A DNA stretch of 17,388 nt, from positions 1-17,388 of the forward strand of contig NZ_CAMLDP010000035.1 of assembly GCF_946478925.1 (NCBI RefSeq), read 5' to 3'. Shown in pieces: positions 5,739 through 11,715 of this stretch; position 1 is the stretch's first letter; each line of letters begins with the position of its first letter. The notes below the pieces were generated by a model. It worked only from the letters and a program-made list of their open reading frames with translations. It searched no databases and was not told where the DNA came from. The DNA is from an uncultured Nitrososphaera sp. (GTDB taxonomy: Archaea > Thermoproteota > Nitrososphaeria > Nitrososphaerales > Nitrososphaeraceae). The position numbers and the translations under genes were made by a program.

Positions 5739-6645
5739 CCGTCACGAGGGCGTACTGGCGCTCGGCCCAGTCTATCATGCCCTGCAGGTCCTTTGCCGCA
5801 TAGTCGGCGTTTTCGCCGGCTACAGCTTCTGCCTCTGGGGCGTAGGCGGCAAGGCGCAATTCGCCCTTGAGCCGGCCCCTCATGCCCTTTATGGTAGATG
5901 TGATGAAGCGCAGCGGGCCCTCGCCGGAGGAAAACACGCACACCATCATCAATCCGTGTTTGTTTCCCCACGCTTTGTTCACGTAGCGCTGCAGGTCAAT
6001 GTCGAAAAACGGGTCGATGTCCTGCTCGACGCTTCCAACGTAGCGCGAATCCCATCCAAGTATCTGAAACACGACGGCCGCGCTTCTGGCAAGGTGCGCC
6101 CTGTCATCGGTGCCTGCAATGCAGAGCACGTGGGCGTTCATCTTGGGTTCAGCAGGATGCGCGTTGAACTTGACTAAATCGATGAACTCGCCCATCATGG
6201 AGGCAAGGTGCGCGCGCTCTGTCTTGCCAAGCCTGCCCCTGCTGTACAGCTCGCCCACCGTGTTTGCAGCGGGCAGGATGACGTCTGTTATTATCTTTAC
6301 CTGGTCTATGTTGGAGTTGAGCACGCTTATCAAGAGCCTGCGGGCCTGCTCCTCCTCGCCAGCAAGCGCAAAGTCGATGAGCCTCTGCTGCACCTGCACA
6401 TAGTTGACGGGAAACTCGATGTCCGAGATGCCGGTTTCCAGAAACCACACGTTGACGGTGCCGGCCTTTTTCTTTTTCACGAGGCCCATCGTGTGCATGA
6501 TGTCGAGGTATTTCGTGATCGTCATGCGGTTTATGCCCGTCTTGTCGGCGAGCTCTACTCCTGAAAGGCCCGTGCCGGCGTTCTCTAGCACGTCGACTAT
6601 TTTGCGCTTGACTTCGTCGAGCGTGTAGCGCCGGTACATTGACAT
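5728..6645 (-). CDS. Winged-helix regulator with degenerate B12-binding-like sensor domain
   Basis: This 305-residue protein has an N-terminal winged helix (about 8-70: LSGVELADKTGINRMTITKYLDIMHTMG). A helical segment follows (80-165) with VGELYSRGRLGKTERAHLAS, resembling the cap of cobalamin-binding domains, where W-x9-EH is usual; here Tyr134 replaces Trp and the residue before His146 is Ala. A Rossmann-like part (168-290) contains GTDDRAHLARSAAVVFQILGW, matching the DxHxxG region. His184 is present, but the following Gly is missing and the acid is one position off. The architecture recalls CarH-type regulators, with an archaeal winged helix in place of MerR. Whether it still binds B12 is open. 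A TATA-like GATAAAAA (plus strand 6667-6674) lies 26 nt before the ATG at 6645. Confidence 0.65.
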   Translation of the reverse strand: MSMYRRYTLDEVKRKIVDVLENAGTGLSGVELADKTGINRMTITKYLDIMHTMGLVKKKKAGTVNVWFLETGISDIEFPVNYVQVQQRLIDFALAGEEEQARRLLISVLNSNIDQVKIITDVILPAANTVGELYSRGRLGKTERAHLASMMGEFIDLVKFNAHPAEPKMNAHVLCIAGTDDRAHLARSAAVVFQILGWDSRYVGSVEQDIDPFFDIDLQRYVNKAWGNKHGLMMVCVFSSGEGPLRFITSTIKGMRGRLKGELRLAAYAPEAEAVAGENADYAAKDLQGMIDWAERQYALVTART

Positions 6646-6666
6646 GTACCAACAGCCCTACCGGAA

Positions 6667-6674
6667 GATAAAAA
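6667..6674 (-). promoter_or_regulatory. TATA box of the winged-helix regulator
   Basis: On the minus strand this reads TTTTTATC and is centred 26 nt upstream of the ATG at 6645, supporting a leaderless message from that ATG. It lies in the 32-bp gap behind the ACT-domain gene. Confidence 0.5.
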
Positions 6675-6677
6675 CCC

Positions 6678-7373
6678 TTACCGATGTTGCTGCTTCTTCC
6701 TTGGCATCTTTCTGGAGTTCGAAATCAGGTCGGTGAGCGCGTTGAACGCCTTTCCTACCTGGTCCATCCGCACGAGCATGATGGTGTCCGTGTAGCAGCT
6801 GACTGTGTCTTCAATGTTGATGTGCCTGCGCGCAAGCTGGTTGTAGAACGCAATGGCGCACCCCGGCGTCTTTATAATCTCCTCCGGGCTGTGCACGATG
6901 ATTGCCGCAAGGTCGTCTTCCACCTCCAGCACGTCGTCGTGCGCAAACATGGCCTTGACGCCGTCGAGTAGCACGTCGTCAAACACTAGTGTGATGGACA
7001 TGATGCTCTCTGACACGCTGATAAAGTTGTCAACGTTCTGCGTAAGCGACTTGGCGACCTTTTCAATCGTCCTTTTGCTCTTTGCAGCCGATACTTTTGC
7101 AACATCAGTCTTGACGCTGACCGTGCTTCCTGCAAGGATGGCCGCAATCGGGCGCTCTGGTACGTCATAGTCGCGCCTGGAGCGTTTTAGCGCCGTCACT
7201 ATGCTTTCGACGCTGGTGTTCTTGCCGCCGAGCATTTGGTCTATCTGCGGCTTGACAATCCTTGCCAGCGCGCTAATGTTGCAGTAATCGCGCTGCAGCG
7301 AATCCTGGAAAGAGAGGTCGTTGTTGACGACTTCCTTTACCGCGTTTGTAATGGATTTCTCGTTGACCGACAT
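6678..7373 (-). CDS. ACT-domain protein, possible amino-acid-sensing regulator
   Basis: The 231 residues fall into three parts. The N-terminal helical part (about 20-65, YCNISALARIVKPQIDQMLGG...SVESIVTALKR) could be helix-turn-helix-like. The middle stretch (75-150) contains two strands around a Lys-rich helix. The C-terminal ACT-like domain (157-218) holds AAIIVHSPEEIIKTPG, an aspartokinase-like ARRHINIEDTVSCYTDTIMLV, and a closing helix. A basic tail (RKMPRKKQQHR) ends it. ACT domains usually bind amino acids. The gene is divergent from argG, and its ATG directly abuts the GGTCAC half-site of the argG operator, so it could both sense a pathway product and be controlled with the pathway; this is inference. 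No enzyme domain is present. The domain call is fairly firm, the role is not. Confidence 0.65.
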   Translation of the reverse strand: MSVNEKSITNAVKEVVNNDLSFQDSLQRDYCNISALARIVKPQIDQMLGGKNTSVESIVTALKRSRRDYDVPERPIAAILAGSTVSVKTDVAKVSAAKSKRTIEKVAKSLTQNVDNFISVSESIMSITLVFDDVLLDGVKAMFAHDDVLEVEDDLAAIIVHSPEEIIKTPGCAIAFYNQLARRHINIEDTVSCYTDTIMLVRMDQVGKAFNALTDLISNSRKMPRKKQQHR

Positions 7374-7423
7374 CGGTCACTATCACCCTGATTTAGGTCA
7401 ATCTTGACCAAAAAATATAAATG
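7373..7423 (+). promoter_or_regulatory. argG-lysWX promoter and GGTCA/TGACC operator
   Basis: A perfect 6-2-6 palindrome, GGTCAATCTTGACC, at 7396-7409 directly abuts the AT-rich TATA region (AAATATAAAT, 7413-7422). Another half-site, GGTCAC, is at 7375-7380. The 51 bases line up without gaps with 9736-9786 before lysY, with 40 matches. A protein bound here would sit where TFB/TBP must land. The element is shared with the divergent ACT-domain gene, whose ATG lies at its left edge. The binding protein is not shown; the Lrp-type protein at 12883 and the ACT protein are candidates. Confidence 0.75.
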
Positions 7424-7449
7424 TAATGTTTGAAACGAAATGCACGTTC

Positions 7450-8655
7450 ATGACAAACAAAGTGGTCCTGGCCTATTCTGGCGGCCTCGACACGTCCGTC
7501 TGCATCAGGTACCTGCAGACCCTGCACAAGATGGACGTTATCACTGTAACGGTAGACTGCGGCCAGGACGACGATTTTGCAGAGATTGAAAGGCGTGCAA
7601 AGGCGATAGGCGCCATAAAGCACGTCTACATTGACGCCAAGGACGAGTTTGCCAGAGATTACGTCATCCCAAGCATCAAGGCAAACGGCCTGTACCAGGG
7701 CAAGTATCCATTGGCAACGGCGCTTGCACGCCCGCTCATCGCGGCCAAGACGGTGGAAGTCGCGACAAAAGAAAACGCGGTTGCAATAGCGCACGGCTGC
7801 ACCGGCAAAGGCAATGATCAAATCCGCTTTGACGTCACCATGCGGGCTCTCAGGCCCGACCTGAAGATAATCGCCCCCATCCGCGACATGAACCTCACGA
7901 GAGACGTCGAGATAAAGTACGCCAAGGAACAGAACATCCAGATAAGCACCGCGGCAAAAAAATACAGCATTGACCTCAACCTCTGGGGCCGCGCCGTGGA
8001 AGGTGGTAACATTGAGGACGCCGATTTCGAGCCTCCGGAAGAGGCGTTCCAATTCATCAATTTCAAAAACGACAAGGCCGGCTACGTCGACATCGAGTTC
8101 GACCAGGGCGTGCCTGTTGCTGTAGACGGCAAGCGCATGCCGCTTACCGACCTGATACAGTACGTCAACGACAAGGCCGGCGCGCACGGCGTCGGGATCG
8201 TTGATCACGTCGAGGACCGCGTCGTGGGAATAAAGTCGCGTGAAGTGTACGAGGCGCCGGCAGCAGTGACCATAATCGAGGCCCACCGCGACCTCGAAAA
8301 GATGGTGCTGACCAAGCACGAGCTTGCCTTCAAGCGCTCGGTGGACGACCAGTGGAGCTGGCTTGCGTACGCCGGCCTGTGGCAGGACCCGCTGCGCACG
8401 GACCTGGATAGGTTTATAGACGCGACTCAGGCCCGCGTCAGCGGAAAAGTGCGGGTAAAGCTCCAGCGCGGATCAATCCGCGTGGTCGGAAGGCAGTCAC
8501 GCTACTCCCTGTACAAAAACGACCTGGCGACGTATGCGGCCGGGTCGACCTTTGACCAGTCACTGGCAAAGGGCTTTGTCGAGCTATGGGGGCTGCAGTC
8601 GATAATAGCAAACTCGGTTGCAGAGACGGCCGGCAAGAAACAGCAGCAACAATAA
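7450..8655 (+). CDS. argG: Argininosuccinate synthase
   Basis: ArgG joins citrulline and aspartate with ATP to make argininosuccinate, the penultimate step of arginine synthesis, in the cytoplasm. The N-terminal PP-loop VVLAYSGGLDTS (residues 5-16 from this start) is diagnostic. Other family features are AHGCTGKGNDQIRFD, the IREYEAP-like segment (here REVYEAPAAVTIIEAH), DQWSWLAYAGLW, and RVSGKVRVKLQRGS. The length of 401 residues is normal. I choose the ATG at 7450 and not the in-frame one at 7426, because 7426 is only four bases past the TATA box and thus upstream of any transcription start. It is followed by lysW after 29 bp. A Gln-rich tail (KKQQQQ) ends the protein. argH is not in the window. 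Confidence 0.96.
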   Translation: MTNKVVLAYSGGLDTSVCIRYLQTLHKMDVITVTVDCGQDDDFAEIERRAKAIGAIKHVYIDAKDEFARDYVIPSIKANGLYQGKYPLATALARPLIAAKTVEVATKENAVAIAHGCTGKGNDQIRFDVTMRALRPDLKIIAPIRDMNLTRDVEIKYAKEQNIQISTAAKKYSIDLNLWGRAVEGGNIEDADFEPPEEAFQFINFKNDKAGYVDIEFDQGVPVAVDGKRMPLTDLIQYVNDKAGAHGVGIVDHVEDRVVGIKSREVYEAPAAVTIIEAHRDLEKMVLTKHELAFKRSVDDQWSWLAYAGLWQDPLRTDLDRFIDATQARVSGKVRVKLQRGSIRVVGRQSRYSLYKNDLATYAAGSTFDQSLAKGFVELWGLQSIIANSVAETAGKKQQQQ

Positions 8656-8684
8656 GAAAAAGTAGTAGGAGAGAAAAATAGAAA

Positions 8685-8858
8685 ATGAAAAAAGAATGCC
8701 AAGAATGTGGAGCCGACATCAACATCCCGGAAGACGCAGTGGTGGGAGAGATAGTGACCTGCCCCGACTGCGGAGGCGACTTTGAAATCGCCACCAAGGC
8801 GGCGGACAAGGTGGAGTTGAAGCCGGCAGAAACAGTAGGCGAAGATTGGGGACAGTAA
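8685..8858 (+). CDS. lysW: LysW amino-group carrier protein
   Basis: LysW carries biosynthetic intermediates: the amino group of aminoadipate or glutamate is joined to the side-chain carboxyl of its C-terminal Glu, which protects the amine. The 57 residues show two CxxC zinc knuckles (Cys5, Cys8, Cys26, Cys29) in a small rubredoxin-like head, GEIVTCPDCG, an acidic stretch, and the family tail VGEDWG. The last codon is CAG, so the tail is EDWGQ and not the expected EDWGE; bases 8841-8858 leave no doubt about the reading in this sequence. A Gln cannot be charged directly unless it is deamidated, or the family allows it in this lineage. The gene sits between argG and lysX, with lysX starting six bases after the stop. 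A weak GGAG is at 8668-8671. Confidence 0.93.
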   Translation: MKKECQECGADINIPEDAVVGEIVTCPDCGGDFEIATKAADKVELKPAETVGEDWGQ

Positions 8859-8864
8859 TCGGTA

Positions 8865-9725
8865 ATGGTCGAGGTCTGCATAATCTACGACAAGGTGCGC
8901 TTTGAGGAAAAGGCGCTCTACGACAAGGCTCTTGAGAAAGGCTTGAAGGCGCAGATGGTAGATGGGAAAAACATTACCGTCGGCACCGAAAGCAAAAAGG
9001 GCGACCTTGCACTCGGCGACGTAGTAATGCAGAGAAGCGTGAGCCATTACCGGGGCCTCTACCTCACCGCCTGCCTTGAATTTCTTGATTATCCTGTTAT
9101 TAACAAGTTCCAGACGGCAGAGAGGTGCGGGAACAAGCTTGTCACGTCCCTTGTTCTGGCCAAGAACAACATCCCTACGCCAAAGACCCAGATGGCGTTT
9201 TCAGCCGAGTCTGCAATCGAAGTCATACGCAAGACCGGCCTACCGCTTGTCCTAAAGCCGATAGTGGGCTCATGGGGCAGGGGCGTCTTTCCTCTGCGCG
9301 ACGACGAGACTGCAAGCATGATAGTCGAGATGAGGGAGGAAAACGACAGCCCGCTTGCAAGGATATACTACGTGCAGGAAATGATAGACAGGCCGCCACG
9401 CGACATACGATGCATCGTAGTAGGCGACAGGGTCGTGACTGCAATATACCGCTATTCCGCAGAAAACGAGTGGCGCACAAACGTCGCCCGTGGAGGCAAG
9501 GCAGAGCTAGCGCCAATAACAAAAGAGCTTGAAGACTTGGCGCTGCGCGCGGCAAAGGCGGTAGGCGGCGGAATCGTGGGCGTCGATTTGATGGAAGACA
9601 AGGGCCGCGGGCTTGTGGTTCACGAGGTGAACAACACCGTGGAATTCCGAGGAGCGGCGAGCGTCTCTACGAACGACATTCCCGGCGCAATGATAGACTA
9701 CGCCGTGAGCCTTGTGAAGAAGTAA
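8865..9725 (+). CDS. lysX: LysX/ArgX, LysW-aminoadipate or LysW-glutamate ligase (ATP-grasp)
   Basis: LysX uses ATP to ligate the amino group of alpha-aminoadipate (lysine route) or glutamate (arginine route) to the LysW tail. The 286-residue protein has the RimK-like ATP-grasp layout: an N-terminal substrate part with MQRSVSHYRGLYLT (55-68), the ATP-binding strand VLKPIVGSWGRGV (129-141), RDIRCIVVGD (179-188), NVARGGKA (206-213), and metal ligands in VDLM (240-243) and HEVNNTVEF (253-261). The length is typical. Only one LysX/ArgX homologue is in the window, next to argG, so both substrates may be used, as reported for Thermococcus. I cannot assign specificity by eye. The six-base gap behind lysW suggests coupled translation. 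Confidence 0.92.
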   Translation: MVEVCIIYDKVRFEEKALYDKALEKGLKAQMVDGKNITVGTESKKGDLALGDVVMQRSVSHYRGLYLTACLEFLDYPVINKFQTAERCGNKLVTSLVLAKNNIPTPKTQMAFSAESAIEVIRKTGLPLVLKPIVGSWGRGVFPLRDDETASMIVEMREENDSPLARIYYVQEMIDRPPRDIRCIVVGDRVVTAIYRYSAENEWRTNVARGGKAELAPITKELEDLALRAAKAVGGGIVGVDLMEDKGRGLVVHEVNNTVEFRGAASVSTNDIPGAMIDYAVSLVKK

Positions 9726-9786
9726 GTGACCAATTTCGGTCACTATTGACCCTTATTAGGTCAAATATGTCCAAAAAATATAAATG
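9726..9786 (+). promoter_or_regulatory. lysYZJ-lrp promoter and GGTCA/TGACC operator
   Basis: Directly behind the lysX stop lie alternating half-sites: GTGACC (9726-9731) with GGTCAC (9738-9743), TTGACC (9746-9751) with GGTCAA (9759-9764), then TGTCC (9768-9772) touching the TATA box (ATATAAAT region, 9773-9785). Both pairs are perfect inverted repeats. Bases 9736-9786 match the argG control region at 40 of 51 positions without gaps. The same DNA-binding protein very likely controls both clusters. Confidence 0.75.
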
Positions 9787-9815
9787 AGGATTTTTAAGGC
9801 AGAACCATCATAACA

Positions 9816-9866
9816 ATGCATCTCGTGAACATGATGACAATGATGATGGAGGACATTTTGCAATGA
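9816..9866 (+). CDS. Short Met-rich leader ORF overlapping lysY
   Basis: This frame reads MHLVNMMTMMMEDILQ (16 residues, six Met) and ends in TGA. That stop overlaps the lysY start as ATGA. The ATG lies 34 nt behind the centre of the TATA box, at or near the expected transcript 5' end, so it would be the first start codon a leaderless-type ribosome meets. The lysY ribosome-binding site GGAGG (9848-9852) lies inside it. It contains no Lys or Arg codons, so classic attenuation by those amino acids is not evident. It may couple translation to lysY or be incidental. Confidence 0.4.
   Translation: MHLVNMMTMMMEDILQ
9848..9852 (+). promoter_or_regulatory. Shine-Dalgarno site of lysY
   Basis: GGAGG lies ten bases before the ATG at 9863. 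Unlike most genes here, lysY has a leader of about 50 nt and a clear ribosome-binding site. Confidence 0.6.
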
Positions 9867-10915
9867 AGGTCGGAGTTGTAGGCGCATCAGGCTACGTCGG
9901 TGGCGAGCTTCTCAGGCTACTCGTGACGCACCCCAAGGCTGAAGTCACCATGGTTACATCGCGCCAAAAGGCAGGCGAGTACGTGCAGAGGGTGCACCCT
10001 AGCTTGAAGGGCTTTATCGACCTCACCTTCTCGCCGATGGACATGGAAAAGCTGGCCAACAACTGCGACATGGTGTTCACGTCGGTGCCGCACGGAAAAG
10101 CCAACAAGATAGTAAAAGACCTGTACGACAGGGGAGTAAAGATAATCGACCTTTCGGCAGACTTTCGCTTAAAGAACCCCAAGGATTACATAAAGTGGTA
10201 CGGCTGGGAGCACCCGTTCCCTGATATGCTGTCCAAGTCGGTCTACGGCGTGCCGGAATTGCACCGCGAGGAGATAAAGAAGGCGCAGCTGGTGTCATGC
10301 CCGGGCTGCATGGCAGTGACATCTTTGCTGGCGCTAAAGCCTCTGATCGAGAACAACCTCATCGACACCGAGCATGTAGTAGTCGACAGCAAGATAGGCT
10401 CATCGGGCGCCGGACAAAAGGCAAACGCCGGCACGCACCACGCCATGCGCTATGGAGTAGTCAGGCCGTACAAGCCTGCCAAGCACCGGCATACAGGCGA
10501 GATAGAGCAAGAACTGTCGATGATAGCAAAGAAGCAGATCAAGGTCAGCATGAGCCCGCACGCAGTCAACATCGTCCGTGGCATCCTGACCACCAACCAC
10601 ACGTTCCTCAAGCGCAAGGTGGAAGAGCTGGAGCTGTGGAAGATGTACCGCAACTCGTACAAGGGCGAGCCGTTTGTCCGGCTCATCCGCGACAAGAAGG
10701 GGCTGTACAAGTTCCCCGACCCCAAGTTCGTTGTCGGCTCGAACTTTTGCGACGTCGGCTTTGACATTGACGAGGACAACCAGAGGATTGTTGCGCTCTC
10801 GGCGTCTGATAATCTCATGAAGGGCGCGGCTGGCTCTGCGGTGCAGGTCATGAACGTGATGTTTGGCTATGATGAGACAGAGGGCCTGAGGTACACCCCT
10901 CTGACCCCGGTATGA
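9863..10915 (+). CDS. lysY: LysY/ArgC, LysW-gamma-semialdehyde-forming reductase
   Basis: This NADPH-dependent enzyme reduces the LysW-bound aminoadipyl or glutamyl phosphate to the semialdehyde, with release of phosphate. The 350 residues have the ArgC/LysY form: the dinucleotide motif GASGYVGGELLRLL (7-20), the catalytic Cys149 in SCPGCMAVTS, the substrate loop PYKPAKHRHTGEIEQEL with the conserved His, and SPHAVNIVRGILTTNH. The length agrees with the family. SCPGCM and the LysW context favour the LysW-dependent type over classic acetyl-glutamate ArgC. Start ATG 9863 has GGAGG ten bases upstream and overlaps the TGA of a leader ORF. Its last four bases overlap the lysZ start (ATGA), so the operon is translationally coupled. 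Confidence 0.94.
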   Translation: MKVGVVGASGYVGGELLRLLVTHPKAEVTMVTSRQKAGEYVQRVHPSLKGFIDLTFSPMDMEKLANNCDMVFTSVPHGKANKIVKDLYDRGVKIIDLSADFRLKNPKDYIKWYGWEHPFPDMLSKSVYGVPELHREEIKKAQLVSCPGCMAVTSLLALKPLIENNLIDTEHVVVDSKIGSSGAGQKANAGTHHAMRYGVVRPYKPAKHRHTGEIEQELSMIAKKQIKVSMSPHAVNIVRGILTTNHTFLKRKVEELELWKMYRNSYKGEPFVRLIRDKKGLYKFPDPKFVVGSNFCDVGFDIDEDNQRIVALSASDNLMKGAAGSAVQVMNVMFGYDETEGLRYTPLTPV

Positions 10916-11715
10916 TAGTCATAAAGATAGGGGGGAGCGTAGTCGACGGTCTGCACCCGTCAACGCTTGGCGACATCAAGGCGATAGCCGAGAAAGAGAA
11001 GCTGGTGTTCGTGCACGGAGGCGGCAAGGAGGTGACTGCGACCGCGACCAAGCTGGGCAAGGAGCAGAAATTCATCGTCTCGCCCGGCGGCGTGCGCAGC
11101 AGGTACACTGACAAAGAGACTGCCGACATTTACACGATGGTCATGTCCGGCAAGATAAACAAGGCTATTGTCGGCATGTTGCTGCGCCAGGGAATAAAGG
11201 CAGTTGGCGTAGCCGGAGTCGACGGAGGCATACTGAAGGCAGAGCGCAAGAAAAAGCTGATGGTGATAAACGAGAAAGGGAGGAAGATGGTGATAGACGG
11301 CGGATACACCGGCAAGATAAACGACGTCGACCCGTCACTCGTAAACACTCTTGTAAACAATGGCTATGTGCCGGTGGTGTCTCCTATTGCACTCTCTGAA
11401 GAATTTGATTTTCTCAATGTGGACGGCGACAGGGCTGCCGCGTACGTGGCCGGCGGAATAAAGGCCGACAAGGTAATATTCATAACAAACGTCAATGGCC
11501 TGATGCTCAACGAAAAACTCGTCACTGGCTTGACTCTGGAGCAGGCAAAAGCGACCCTGCCAAAGATAGGCTTTGGCATGGAAAAGAAGGTGCTTGCCTG
11601 CACGGAGGCGCTAGAGATGGGAGTAAAGGAAGCCATAATTGCGTCCGGACAGGTCGACAACCCTGTGTCGTCAGCTATCGCGCACAACAACTGCACGGTG
11701 ATAACCCCAAAATGA
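10912..11715 (+). CDS. lysZ: LysZ/ArgB, LysW-aminoadipate/glutamate kinase
   Basis: This amino-acid kinase family enzyme phosphorylates the free side-chain carboxyl of LysW-bound aminoadipate or glutamate. The 267 residues show the N-terminal phosphate-binding MIVIKIGGSVVDG (Lys5), the HGGGKEV loop, the substrate segment GVRSRYTDKET, NVDGDRAAAYVAGG, the ATP-side strand KVIFITNVNGL, and the C-terminal GFGMEKKVLAC with its conserved Lys. The length fits LysZ/ArgB. There is no N-terminal extension of the kind seen in arginine-inhibited ArgB, so feedback through that route is unlikely. It overlaps lysY and lysJ by four bases at each end. Classic ArgB is the alternative; the neighbours and the LysW system favour LysZ or a dual role. 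Confidence 0.93.
   Translation: MIVIKIGGSVVDGLHPSTLGDIKAIAEKEKLVFVHGGGKEVTATATKLGKEQKFIVSPGGVRSRYTDKETADIYTMVMSGKINKAIVGMLLRQGIKAVGVAGVDGGILKAERKKKLMVINEKGRKMVIDGGYTGKINDVDPSLVNTLVNNGYVPVVSPIALSEEFDFLNVDGDRAAAYVAGGIKADKVIFITNVNGLMLNEKLVTGLTLEQAKATLPKIGFGMEKKVLACTEALEMGVKEAIIASGQVDNPVSSAIAHNNCTVITPK

Noticed and set aside
7426..7449. Eight-codon N-terminal extension of argG starting at ATG 7426
   Set aside because: The ATG is four bases from the TATA box, so it cannot be on the transcript; the family begins near MTNKVVLAYSGG.
7393..8319. 308-codon open frame antisense to argG
   Set aside because: It lies opposite the well-supported argG gene, its translation is rich in Val, Leu, His and Asp as expected of a mirror of biased codons, and it shows no domain.
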